A DNA stretch of 64,000 nt from the NCBI GenBank assembly GCA_001179505.1, contig CDMY01000466.1, positions 287,449-351,448 of the forward strand, given 5' to 3'. Below, piece after piece: positions 48,707-59,018 of this stretch. The stretch is from Vitrella brassicaformis. Lineage: Eukaryota > Sar > Vitrellaceae. Both the position numbers and the translations under genes were made by a program. Each line of letters opens with the position of its first letter. The first letter of the stretch is position 1. The notes under the pieces are model-generated. The model was not told the DNA's origin, searched no databases, and saw only the letters and a list, made by a program, of their open reading frames with translations.

Positions 48707-48854
48707 TGTGTCTGTCTGTCTGCGTGTGTGTGTGTGTGCCACGAGTGCACTCACTCCTGCACACCGACCGCACCCTCTCACACACACCAACCTGCACACA
48801 CATTTATTACGTACCAACGGGGAGCTGGAAGGACGGCTCTCCCAAACGACAGTT
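48033..48854. other. Unique spacer between the two repeat copies, with an orphan promoter-like element
   Basis: Holds AAGCTCGCA at 48437-48445 (TGCGAGCTT on minus). About 150 bp further in the minus direction is a coding-like snippet (KMLPILSDSAIL near 48250-48290), possibly followed by another (GLGVSWRDPHVSYKAISQAY near 48140-48215) after stops. It could be the remains of a small gene or a fast-evolving transcript. TG and CA tracts fill 48660-48740. Confidence 0.4.
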
Positions 48855-50171
48855 AACGATAAAGAAAGTTATGTATCTGCAGCTGACAAACAGCTTGCCG
48901 CTCTCATCCACACGGTCTCCCACGCGCACACATTCGCACACACAGACAGACACACAGACTCACACGCAATTGCGACACGAAAACACATTCGCAGCCATGC
49001 ACACGAGAAACCCTGCAGGCAGAAACTCCCAACAAACAGAAGCTTGTCGTCGTCCGTGGATTCCACACACATAACATACGCAAGTAAGGTGTGTATGGTA
49101 GGGCACATACATGCAGATGCACTGATATATAAGAGATAGATGCACACACACGAGAATAAAGGTAGGTGGATAAAGGAGGACTCACTCACCGAGGTCCTCT
49201 CAATTGGCTGGCTGTAAAAATGCCATATATATATGATGCACACGTACGTCTACACAGCCACTGACTTAACTGGGGGTCGGTGGGAGGGGTGACGACACGC
49301 ACACACAACACATCACATTCAAAGAGGGAGGGATACGGAAGGCGAGAAAAATGATGAATGATACACACACCGATGGATGCATCACACACTCAGTCAGGAC
49401 GGGAGGACTTTTCTCGCTCACGCGTGCCCTTCTCACTTACAGACAGACACCATCCCACCATCCCATCATCATAAAGCACCCCATCAGCCATGAAGCGCAA
49501 CCGACGCCCTCGCTGTCTGTCATGGTCTGTCAGCACCCCGCTGGCCGTCCTGCGGTGTCTCCTGACCACTTGTCGATGTCCTCGTTGTGCCATTTCTCTA
49601 CCCACCTGTGCCCGCCGATGCCGCCCACGCCCCATCGGTCGCCCCAGTTGTTGCCCCACCGGTCGCCCTGCGCGTTGGATGCCCACTTGGAGGTCCACTT
49701 CTCGCCTGCACAACCAGCCAGCAAGGGGACCAGACCACGTGTGTGGCGGTGGGTATGTGTGTGGGTATGGGTGTGGGTGTGGGTGTAGTTGTGTACTGTA
49801 CCAGCTCCATCGAGTGAGATGTCTTCGCCCCACTCTTCCTCCCACTGGTCGCCGCTGGCCCGTCGGCCCGTCTTCTTGGCGCGCTTCTTGTTCTCGTTCT
49901 CCTCCAGCCACGTCTCCAACCACGCATCGCCCTGAGATCAATCAAAGTGACAGACACACAGGGCTGATGGCTGATGGATGGCGGGGCGATATGATAGGAC
50001 TGACTGACCTGTGCGTTGTGTCCCTTCTTTTCTGCGAACTTGACGAGGCCCTTCTGCGTGAGCTGCTCGGACCACTGCTCCTCCCACGCGTCGCCACGAC
50101 TGATGGATGGAGGGAGGGATGGATGGATGGATGGAACGACGAACCATCAAAAGGAAGCAAGACAAGACAGT
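48855..50171. repeat. Duplicated segment, copy B (direct repeat of 46729-48032)
   Basis: It begins at the same AACGATAAAGAAAG boundary as copy A and ends at about 50171, where GCAAGACAAG gives way to unique sequence. It contains the intact final exons of the tryptophan-repeat gene and is continuous with that gene upstream, so it is taken as the parental copy. Confidence 0.92.
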
Positions 50172-53100
50172 GGATTTTCATGGCCTGCAGGGGCAATCAC
50201 CACAGCGGTACGGTACACTTACGCGTTCTGTCCGGTCTTTTGTGCCATCTTGTGTCCAGGCTTCTCGTTCCATTTCTGCAAGCCGGCCAGCCACAAACAT
50301 ACACACACAGAGAACCCCACATCGATGCATCAGACGCTCGTGTGTTGGCCCTCCTCCCTCCCTCCCTCCCTGACTCCCTCCCTGTCTTGTCTGTCTGGCT
50401 GACCTCCATCCACTTGTCGCCGCTCCCAGCGTTGTATCCCTCCTTGAAGGCCCACTTCTCGCTCTGGTCGGCGCACTCACCGAACCGATCGGCGAACCAA
50501 TTCGTCACCTCACGGCCGCCGAACTCGCCAGCCCTGAGAGGGAGGGTGACAGACACAGTGACAGACACATGTGCTGTGTTGCGTTGCGCAGCGTATGTGG
50601 ACACGTGACGTACCTCCATGCGGTGCCCTCTTTGATGGTCTTGGTGTTGCCCGCGCCGTCGTCGTCCCACTTCTCTGTCCACTCCTCACCCTCACCGCCA
50701 CCCTGGACAAAGACAGAGAAAAGACACATTGGTGAAAGAAGGTGACTCTCCACTCATAGATCGAGATCGAACTGCCTGCCTTTGGTCTCACCTCAGCCCT
50801 GCCCCATTTCTGGAACCATCGCTTGCCGCCCTCGTTGCCCCACGTCTCGCCCCAAGAGTGAGCCTGTGAGCGACGAGTGACAAAACAAACCGACCGAGTC
50901 GCATCTGATCTGCCTCGCTGGCTGACGGCCTGGTCTGCCTACCTTTCCGTCATCGCCCTGGACGGTCCAGTGCTTGTCGACCCACTCGCCGTCCCCGGCC
51001 GGCCCCGCCCCCCACCTCTCGCCCCATTGGGTGCCGTCGACTCGGCTGCCGAACTTCTCGCCCTCCTTGCTGCCGTCAGCGCGGGTCTCCCAGCGGTCCA
51101 CCTGCTTCTCCAGGCCGTTGTCGTACCACCTCTCCTCCTTGGAACGACTCTCACGCACATCCTCGAACCTATGAGTGGGTGTGACGCACACAACAGCCGA
51201 ATTTACCGCCCTGGTAGGTCTCTCTCTCTCTGTGTGCGGTGGTCAGGACTCTTACGTACTTTTTGTCGCCCCAGCTGTTGCCCGACCCCTCCCTCCACCA
51301 CTTGTCCCAGTGGCGCACCCGGAGCTTCAGTATCTCGCGGTGCTCGTCGGTGGTGCTGGCAGATGCAGCCTCACCCTCACTGTCGGCGGGCTTGGCGATG
51401 CGGCCCGTCAGGCAGACGTCGGGCTTCCACGCTGTGGGGCGGGGCAGCACCTCGGTCTCGGTGCTGCTGCTGGTGGTTGTGGTGGTGGGGAGGTCGTCCC
51501 ACTTTGGCTCGAAGGACTCGCCCCATCTCTCCCCCCACGACATGGAGTCGCTGTAACGGTGGCCGCTCTTCTCACCGTTCTTGACCTGAACAGACAGACA
51601 GACAGACAGCAAGGATAATCCAAGCATGGGTGTCCTTCTGGCTCGCTTCTCTTCTTACGATCTCTTTTGCGGTGCCCTTGATGACGAGTCGTTTCTCTCC
51701 GTTTTGGAGTGCGGCGATGACGGCCTTGCTGTCGTCTGCATGCGCTGCGGCGGCGGATGTGGTCGTGTAGACCATGTCTTCCTCGATGGCTGATGGCGGG
51801 CCGTCGGGGGTGTCGAAGGCCGTACACGTCTCCCACTTGTCGATGACCTTCTCGGTGCCGTTGTCGTACCACTTCTCGCGATACTCCTGAAACAAACACA
51901 CACCAGCACACAGCGTGTGCTTGTCGTCATCCCACACCTTATTGATTTGCCTGGGTATTGCCCCACCTACCTGTGACTTGGTGACCTTGCATATGGAGTC
52001 GATGTGGTCGTCTGTGGCGGCACCGGCGCCCCTGGCGCCGCGCACATCGAGGTGGTGGACGTCGACGGCCTTTTCGCCCCAGCTGCCGCCGTCGGGGTGC
52101 GACCACCACTTGTCGAGGAAGTACTTCTCGCGGCCGTCCTCCGCTGTCCGCTCCCACTTCTCGTTGTACTGCGTGCCGTCGTGACTCGTGCCGGCCTTCT
52201 CACCCCATCTGATACATGAGCCAGCCACACACGTCGCACTATGGGTGATGGATGGTGTTTGGTTTGTACCGGTGTCTTGAGTCAGCGGTTTCCGCCCACT
52301 TGTCGACCTCTCTGTCGCCGTCCCTCTCGACCCATCTCTCGTGCCACTTTTCGCCCAGTGTGTTGCGGCCCTTCTTCTCGCCGCACTTGGTGCCGTCGGC
52401 GTTGTCGCGCCACCGGTCGGTCCACTCGTCCAGCACATTGCCGCTGCCGTTCACCTCACGGAACCACACCTCGTTGAATGACGTACCCTCGGCATCTGAC
52501 GATAGAGAGACATGGACGTGTGTTGTGGCAAATGCTGTCCTTGCCATTGGTTCGTGTGTATTCACCTCTCCTGGTTCGTTTGCCCCGTCGCAGGTTGCCT
52601 TGGCGCTCCTCGAACTCGCCCTGGAAGCTGGTCTCGATCAGGCCGTGCTCGTCACTCTCGAAGCTGTCGACCTTCTCCTTCTCAAACGATGTGCCCTCCT
52701 GATGGACAGGCACGTGAGGGGAAAGGACATGACCCCTCAGGCCTCCCCCTTGTGTGTCGGTGTTTGTTGTGGGTGGTGTGGTACCTACCTGCCACTGTCT
52801 GCCGGTGAGTTCGCACTGCCCCCGCTTGCGGATGGCCTGAGTGATGGGGATGTGCTTGGTGGTGTGTCCGTCCTCGGCGATGACGGACATGAGTGTCTCC
52901 TCGATCTCCTCCTCCCAGGCCTCGATGACCATACCGTTGCGGTCCACCTTCTGCACGCTCTTGTGGATCTTGAGCGTCAAGCCGTCCTTCTCCCACTTTT
53001 CTGTCCACCTGAGGAATGACGCACAGTGGCTGGCTGCGGTTTGTTTGTGTTTGTTTGGTGGCTGCAGAGCTCACTTGTGTCCGTTGTCTGCGTTCCATCC

Positions 53101-53748
53101 GTTGTTGCGGCCGCTGACGACCGTCCTCTCCGTCCCATCATCGTTGCGCACCTTGCTGGACACACAGACACATCACACACACACACACACACACACACAC
53201 AAAGCAGAGGGTGACCTTTGGTTGTGTGTTGGCTTGGTGCGGGTGGCTCCTACCGCTGTTGCTGCATCCACTTCTCTGCCCATGTGCCATCGCGTGAGCG
53301 CTTCTCGCCCCATGTCAGACCTGACTCGTTGCTGTCCCACACCTAAACAGACACACACACACACACACAAGCACACACACAGAGTCGTCAACAAAAAGCC
53401 AGCCAGCCAGCCAGCCAGACATCTGACCGCCTCCCGCCCTCTCACCTCGACGTGTGAGTCGTGCTCGTCGACTCGCGCGGTGCTCCTCGGTGCTCTGACA
53501 CGAAACCGCTCAGGAATCCTCAGCACAGGCTGGTCTTCACCCGCAGACGACGAGGGGGCAGCCGCATCCGTCGGTCTCTGGGCGGAGTCTTCATCGACGG
53601 TGACTTCGTTGGTGTCTGCGTTGATGCGAAGGCGCAGAATGGGTGTGGGAGTGGCGGACCGCCGGCGGATGTCGGGCTTGGACGAGTGCTCCACCGACGC
53701 ACCATCTCGGGGAGGCTGGGACAGCTGCTGCCGCCGGTTGGCAGACAT
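49530..53748 (-). CDS. Tryptophan-rich repeat protein resembling starch-binding ESV1/LESV
   Basis: ATG 53748 (MSANRRQQLSQPPRDG) opens a low-complexity N-terminus. About 15 exons of repeated Trp/Glu/Lys units follow: GLTWGEKRSRDGTWAEKW, DNGHKWTEKWEKDG, EWTDRWRDNADGTKCGEKKG, LGEKWHERWVERDGD, SWGERWGESFEPKW, HWDKWWREGSGNSWG, EWTEKWDDDGAG, GDAWLETWLEENE, and finally GDRWGNNWGDRWG. The recurring pattern W-x-E-K-W spaced by Asp/Gly is that of the tryptophan-rich domain of plant ESV1 and LESV, which bind glucans on the starch granule surface. No transmembrane segment or clear targeting peptide is visible, so a cytosolic role on starch would fit an alveolate. Family assignment is from pattern recall only. 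The last exons were duplicated downstream. Confidence 0.7.
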
Positions 53749-53810
53749 GACGACGCTCTACAGGATCTGCTTGCTGCTTGGCTTAACGCGGGCGGCGGAA
53801 GAGAAAAACC

Positions 53811-53819
53811 TGCGAGCTC
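53811..53819. promoter_or_regulatory. TGCGAGCTC element upstream of the tryptophan-repeat gene
   Basis: 63 bp upstream of the minus-strand ATG at 53748, in a short AAAAAC-rich context. An exact match to the 8-mer core seen at other gene starts. Confidence 0.5.
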
Positions 53820-53952
53820 AAAAACGCAGATCTTCGTGGTGGACTCCCCGCTGCTCTGGGGATAGGCAGAGCTGTGCGTGAGGCGAATGCCCATCAGTGC
53901 AGCAGCAATACAGCATGTGAATCAGCTGCACGCATGATCCCGGTACAAACAT

Positions 53953-54034
53953 TCCGACATCGGGAATCGAACCCGAGTCTCACGGGGACCCGCGAGTGAG
54001 AGCCGTGTATCCTAACCGACTAGACTATGTCGGA
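53953..54034 (-). tRNA. trnE-CUC: tRNA-Glu(CUC) with a probable 10-nt intron
   Basis: On the minus strand the 82-nt gene folds as a cloverleaf. The acceptor arms TCCGACA/TGTCGGA pair fully. The T arm is TCGGG-TTCGATT-CCCGA. The anticodon stem CACGG pairs with CCGTG around the loop CTCTCA...C, giving anticodon CTC. Ten nucleotides (plus-strand 53987-53996) sit between loop positions 37 and 38, the canonical place for a nuclear tRNA intron; without them the gene is 72 nt. The alternative, a type II tRNA with a long variable arm, pairs worse and does not fit a Glu anticodon. No CCA is encoded, as expected for a nuclear gene. Confidence 0.9.
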
Positions 54035-54184
54035 GCTGACAACAGCCCGGTGTCAGACGGCACGACCACAGCCATATGGCACAGAGCTGGGAAAGGTGAT
54101 CCAATGATCGCTCTGATCGCTGGGTGAGCGGTGCAACCCGACGCTGCATTCCTTTCGGGCGTCTGTGTCTTCCCTGCAGGTTGG

Positions 54185-55439
54185 ATGAGTCTGTTTGTCA
54201 AAGCGTCGAGCGCGGTGCATCTTCCCTGCTGCCGGTGGCTCTCGAGCTCTCTCCCGTCTGCCCGACTGACGGCCAGCCCACCATGTGTCCCTCGCTGGCT
54301 GCCCCTCCCTCATCTCTCCCCCTTCCCCTTCTGTTCCTCGTGGCAATGCCTCACTCAGCACCGCCGCTTCACTGGGGCTCGTGATGCTGGCGCTGCCGAT
54401 GGTGCAACTGCTGAGAATGAGAGTGAGGAGGAGTTTCGGCTCATCCCTGGCTTCGACGGCCGGTCCAAGACGGGCGCCCAGGTGTCCAATAGAGGCAGAG
54501 TGCTCCACGGCGACGGGAAGGTCTCGTGGGGCACGCTCGAGAAGGACGGCTATCGGCGAGTCAACGTCAACAAGAAGCGCTACGCCGTCCATCGGCTTGT
54601 GGCTGAGACCTTCCATCGAGAGCAAAAGGAGCAGCTGATCGCACAAGCTGGCGAGATGACGCTGCATGTCGACCACATTGACGGCAACAAGGTCAACAAT
54701 GCTGCGTCGAACTTGCAGTGGGTGACGCCTGCTCAGCACCGCCGCAAGACCGTCGAGAGCGACCTGCCTCGGCCGCGGCCTCTGATGAGCTCTGCACGGC
54801 AAGTGACGGCCACTAATAGGACCTCTGGCGAGGTGCTGACATTCAGAAGCACGATGCTGGCGGCCAAGCACTTCAAGATCTCCCCCGCTGTCTTCCGCAA
54901 GAGCGTCATCCGACGGAAGATGGAGGCTCACATGATGTATCCGTCGGTGATGAAGGAGTGGGTCTTTGCTTTCGAGAAGCCGGACAAGATTGAGGGCGAG
55001 CGCTTCCGGAGCATTGGCTTCCTGAAGCATCTTTTCCCGGAGAAGAAGAGGCTGCCAATGGTGTCAAACATGGGTCGGATTCGCCACGTGAATGGGCGGG
55101 TGACGTGCGGCACCAAGACCGTGACGGGATACTTGCGAGTCGAGCTGGCCGGGCAGAGCATCCTTGTGCACCGCATTGTGGCCACCCTGTGGCGCCCTCA
55201 TGAGCTAGCCAGGTGGAGGAAGGAGGGCTACGCAGATGATGACCTCGATGTGCATCATGTGGATGGGAATCCAGCCAACAATGAGGCGTCCAACCTACAA
55301 TGGATGCCACGTAAGCTTCGAAAGCAGAGAAGCAGGTCGGGAAGCTGTACTGTACGTGTGATTTTGGTTTGCAGCGAAGGAGCATGCGAAATTGAATGCT
55401 GAGGCGCAACGTGCGAAGCGCCGTCAAGAGTCGCGGTGA
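54185..55439 (+). CDS. Double HNH-endonuclease-domain protein (NUMOD-like)
   Basis: Two tandem units of the homing-endonuclease type. Unit 1 (about 54430-54750) reads IPGFDGRSKTGAQVSNRGRV, GYRRVNVNKKRYAVHRLVA, then LHVDHIDGNKVNNAASNLQW. Unit 2 (about 55030-55310) reads PMVSNMGRIRHVNGRV, GYLRVELAGQSILVHRIVA, then LDVHHVDGNPANNEASNLQW. Each keeps the HNH His/Asn residues. Between them is a NUMOD1-like DNA-contact segment (TNRTSGEVLTFRSTMLAAKH). The final exon is added by an intron of about 60 bp (donor after TGGATGCCAC) and gives KEHAKLNAEAQRAKRR, stop TGA 55437-55439. The start is uncertain: ATG 54185 is the first in frame, but the approximately 70 residues after it look poor, so an upstream intron is possible. 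Cleavage activity is inferred. Confidence 0.75.
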
Positions 55440-55811
55440 TGGGGTAGCAGTTACGTATTGACATTCACCGGGGTGGGGGTGGGCTTGTCGATACAAACAC
55501 TGTCTCCTTCATGGATTGACACGTGATCCATGTGCTTGTACAGTCACTGAATACGATGCTCGTCTCGCCCACACACCATTCAGCAACAACAGAGAAGGAG
55601 AGAATTGATGTGGCCGACCCACATTGTGGTCATGTCGTCAAGGTCTTTCACTAAAGGGTCACCTCCACTCACTTCTATGCACACACACAAAAATGCCTAA
55701 ATGCACCTCCCAGCTGCCCCTCCATGGCGCCCATCCATCCTCCCGTCCCTCCGCCCTTCGTGTCACACCATCCATCGCCCATCGCTCTCGGCTAGACGCC
55801 CATCTATCCAT
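55440..55811. other. Convergent intergenic region, no gene seen
   Basis: About 370 bp between the HNH gene stop and the next minus-strand stop. CATCC-type repeats occur at 55730-55820. Nothing else recognised. Confidence 0.55.
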
Positions 55812-56767
55812 CTATCCCGCCTGATCCACCTCAAATGGCGAAAAGACAGGATGATGGTGATCCCGCACAAACCCCCGACCGTCGCCCACATCCGTTTCTT
55901 GGTCGTCGGCTTCATCCATCAGACTCATGCCGTGAGCGTCATGCGGCCCAAGCTCTCTCATGCCGGCTGGGCCCACACAGACGGTCACGAAGTCACCCAC
56001 GCTCAGTCGCCTGCAGGCTGACACAGCCACGGCGGCGATGTAGCTGCCGGCGATGACCTTGAATATCGAGTCGGCGATGTTGATGCCGATCATCCGTCTG
56101 CAGGCATCGTTCTCCGGGTCGTCAGCTGCAGTAACCTCGGTCACGCAGAGAGTGCGACTGAACGGGAGCAATCGAGAACGGAGGTATTGGTTATCCTCCT
56201 GTGGTGTATGTGCGGGTCTGTGTGTGTGTGCACCTGTGGTGTGCGTCGGCAGCGAAGAGCAGAGGCACCGACAGTGTGGCCCATCCCGCATAGATACTCA
56301 GCAGAGGAATGCTCAGCGCTGCTATGCCGGCGAAGCCGATCAATGCACCTGTGCACATCCACCGGAAAGATGGCACATAGAGCCTTCCCCTCTCCATCCA
56401 TCCGCTGTGTGTGGGCGACGTACCGACGAGCAGCGACGCAGCCAGTGCAAGGAGCAGCTCGCAGAACAGATGCTGACCCTCGATGTTCGACAGCTGCACA
56501 CACGCGTCACACACACAAACACACTGAGCACCCACCACGAAGCACTCTGCCTCCCCTTCTCTGCTCTCTCACCAGAACATCGTTCTTGACCGCGAATATG
56601 CCCTTGGGTGGCCATCCCGTCATCACGAAGTTGTCCAGAGAGGCCGCGAGGCCGAAGATGCCATAAAGGAGCTGAAGGCCGCATCCGAGTTTGATGCCGA
56701 ACGCTAAGGAATACCCGCAAAAGCTGCGAGGCAAGTGCACGTACTGCCGCAACCGATTGGCGAACAT
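55812..56767 (-). CDS. Small multi-pass membrane protein, unknown family
   Basis: About four exons from ATG 56767 (the codon before it is GTG). Hydrophobic segments are CGLQLLYGIFGLAASLDNFV, HLFCELLLALAASLLV, ALIGFAGIAALSIPLLSIYA and ADSIFKVIAGSYIAAVAVSA, so four membrane spans are likely. A hydrophilic His/Asp-rich tail (MDEADDQETDVGDG) ends at TAG 55812-55814. I do not recognise the family. The gene is divergent from the gene starting at 56996. Confidence 0.65.
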
Positions 56768-56795
56768 CACATCGTCGGTTTTCCCCCCTTTTCAT

Positions 56796-56826
56796 CGCGA
56801 GCTGTCGTGGCGACATTTGCGAGCTT
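56796..56826. promoter_or_regulatory. TGCGAGCTT element plus a nearby variant in a divergent promoter
   Basis: Exact TGCGAGCTT at 56818-56826 and a one-mismatch CGCGAGCTG at 56796-56804. They sit 29-59 bp upstream of the minus-strand ATG 56767 and about 170-200 bp upstream of the plus-strand ATG 56996. The paired arrangement resembles the doubled element before RPB12. Confidence 0.5.
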
Positions 56827-56995
56827 GAAACAATCAGTTCCTCCCTTGTGTGGGGAAGAACGCATTGCCAAAGGCAAGGGGAATGAAAGGGCATGCCCTC
56901 ACCATTTTCATGAATCGTTCTTCTGTGTTTGCCTGTGTTTGCCATGCTCTTCGGGCAGGGGAGAGGAGAGGAGCGCCGGGCTGTGTTCACGTGAG

Positions 56996-57776
56996 ATGCA
57001 GCGGCCCTCGATGGTTCTGCGGCATCGGAGGGCGGCCCTCAGGCGCCTGATGACATCACGCAAGGGAGTGGAGGCCGAGAACCCCGAGAGCAAACCATGT
57101 GTGGCGGGGCGGTGGGGAGATCCGCGTGTGGGTGTCATGTACCTGTCCGCAGAGAACTCGTACCTTTCATGGACGAGGAACGGCGTCATCACGACTGTCG
57201 CGTCCGTGGCGGTCTTCAATCTCTCGCCGAGAGACTGGTGAGGAGATGCCCCATGAGCGTCTGTTCGTTCTGATGGTGATTTTGTGTGTTGTGCAGGCGC
57301 TCTGACCTGGCAGGGCTGTCCCTGTTGTTTTTGGGGGGGCACTTTATTCTGGTTGGGACGGTGCGGCACGTGTGGTGGTGCGCCCAGCCCATATTCACTG
57401 TACACACAAACAGAGAAGGATCTATGGCAAACCTGGTGGCTTGAATGTGGACGAGCGCATGCCTGGTTTGTCTGTCTGTCTGTCTGTGTTTGTCTGTCAA
57501 TCAGTTGACAAATGTCGAGAAGGGCACCCACCTGCTGACCTCCCTGGGCGTGGTGTTCTTGTGGGGCGCCGCTGCCCTCGGCATCCTCGGCGAAGTGCCC
57601 GGCTCCCTTCAGTAAGGCTGAATGAGGACATAGCTGACTGACACCCACAAGTCGGTGTATATGGATGTGTGTGTGTGTGTGTAAACAGGTCGATGCTGCG
57701 TCCCCACGTGTCGCGCCGTCTTCTGCGGTCGTTCTGTGTGCTGGAAAGTGATGATTTCTTTGAGCTCATCGACTGA
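56996..57776 (+). CDS. Small three-helix membrane protein, DUF202/YidH-like
   Basis: Exon 1 (ATG 56996, MQRPSMVLRHRRAALRR) ends in a segment YLSAENSYLSWTRNGVITT. This recalls the AxExTFLxWxRTxLAL signature of DUF202 proteins. Three more exons encode hydrophobic helices: LAGLSLLFLGGHFILVGTV, LTSLGVVFLWGAAALGILG, and a C-terminal tail LRSFCVLESDDFFELID, stop TGA 57774-57776. DUF202 domains occur alone or fused in vacuolar transporter chaperone proteins; no SPX domain is seen here. The start is uncertain, since other in-frame ATGs are absent but an upstream exon is possible. Confidence 0.55.
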
Positions 57777-58195
57777 CTGATGAGCAAAGGATGCAGACGG
57801 GTGTGGTGGCATGCATTGCTGCAGTCGGTGTAGCCTGGTTCTTTCTTGGACATGTTCTGAGGGGCCGGGCGGCTGTGTGTGTGCGAATGAGCTTGTATAG
57901 TTTGAGGTGTCTGAATGCCTGTACAGACAGACAGACTGATATTCCCACTCTGAACTGATCGGTTTGTGACCCCCCAACCAACGCGTGTTATGAGTCCATC
58001 CCCTGTTGCCATCTCACACACCACGCGCACAAACACGACATGAGTGTCTCTGCGGAAAGGACAGCGGCAGGCGAAACTATGCACAAACGGCCACTTGCCA
58101 TCCATCGACCCACAGATAGTCTCCTGCACACACGCACACACGCACACATGCACACACGCGCACACGGGGGAAATTAATCGGTGGGCAGGTCGCTG

Positions 58196-58226
<31 letters not shown>

Positions 58227-58281
58227 CTGTCTGTCTGTGTGTCTGTCTCTTCATCCTCACTCCTTCAGCATGGACCCGCCG
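57777..58281. other. Convergent intergenic region containing one copy of a local duplication
   Basis: About 500 bp between the stop of the DUF202-like gene and that of the next minus-strand gene. It includes the 58100-58215 copy of a small duplication. No independent gene seen. Confidence 0.5.
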
Positions 58282-58490
58282 CTACACGCGACCTGCTGAC
58301 GTCGTCTGTCTTCCGCGGACCGATGCGGGCCGGTTCTCTTGCCACTGCTGAACCGCCCTTAGTTCTTCGTCTGTCAGACGCTTGCGCCACGTCCCCCAGC
58401 CCATAAACCCGCAGATAATCTCCTGCACACACACACACACAGGGGGGTAATTAATCGGTGGGCAGGTCGCTGTCTCTCTCTCTCTCTGGC
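58100..58490. repeat. Two direct copies of an intron-exon junction segment
   Basis: About 58100-58215 and 58400-58490 share ACCCRCAGATARTCTCCTG-like sequence, a CA tract, AATTAATCGGTGGGCAGGTC and a CTCTCT run. In the minus-strand gene the right copy contains the last acceptor and the start of the last exon (EIICGFMG). The left copy encodes a similar start (ETICGSMD) downstream of the stop, so it may be an alternative or relic last exon. Confidence 0.7.
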
Positions 58491-58982
58491 TGTCTGTGTG
58501 TGTGTGTGTGGCTGTCTGATTTGCCATCGCACAGCAGCAGTCGTCTTGGGGCATGCTGAGGCAGATCGAGCCGCCGATATACCCCCCCATCATGTTGTGC
58601 TCAGCTGATGGATGTAACACACACACATTCAGAGAGAGAGGCAGAGAAGACTGACACGCTTGACGATGCGCGCCAGTCGAACCAATCCCCACCCTTTAGG
58701 CCTACACAGATCCCTACGTTTGCTGATCTCGTCCACCAGGCCCTTGTAGAACTCGGCGAAGGTTCGGTCATCTGTGCAGCACTTGTTGTGAGCGTCGAAC
58801 ATCACACGCAGCTTGTAATCCACCAGCTGCCACCACACACGCACCGCACCAACCGATCGGTCCACTCACTGAGTGTCTGTCTACTCACACCCACCCGATC
58901 AAGGGGCCGCGTCTCGACTATATCTCCCAACGCATCAATCTGCTGGTGCATGTGGTAGTCACACGTGCGCCTGACAAACACA

Positions 58983-59018
<36 letters not shown>

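Noticed and set aside
46729-50171. Duplicated 1.3-kb segments considered as long terminal repeats of a retroelement
   Set aside because: The segments contain host gene exons, lack TG...CA termini and primer-binding/polypurine sites, and the 822-bp spacer encodes no reverse transcriptase or integrase.
52252-53019. Plus-strand 255-aa open frame
   Set aside because: Antisense of Trp-repeat exons and spans their introns; the minus strand carries the repeat pattern and splice sites.
57497-58165. Minus-strand 222-aa open frame downstream of the presequence gene
   Set aside because: Begins in the small duplicated exon copy and soon becomes His/Thr repeat; overlaps well-supported plus-strand exons of the DUF202-like gene.
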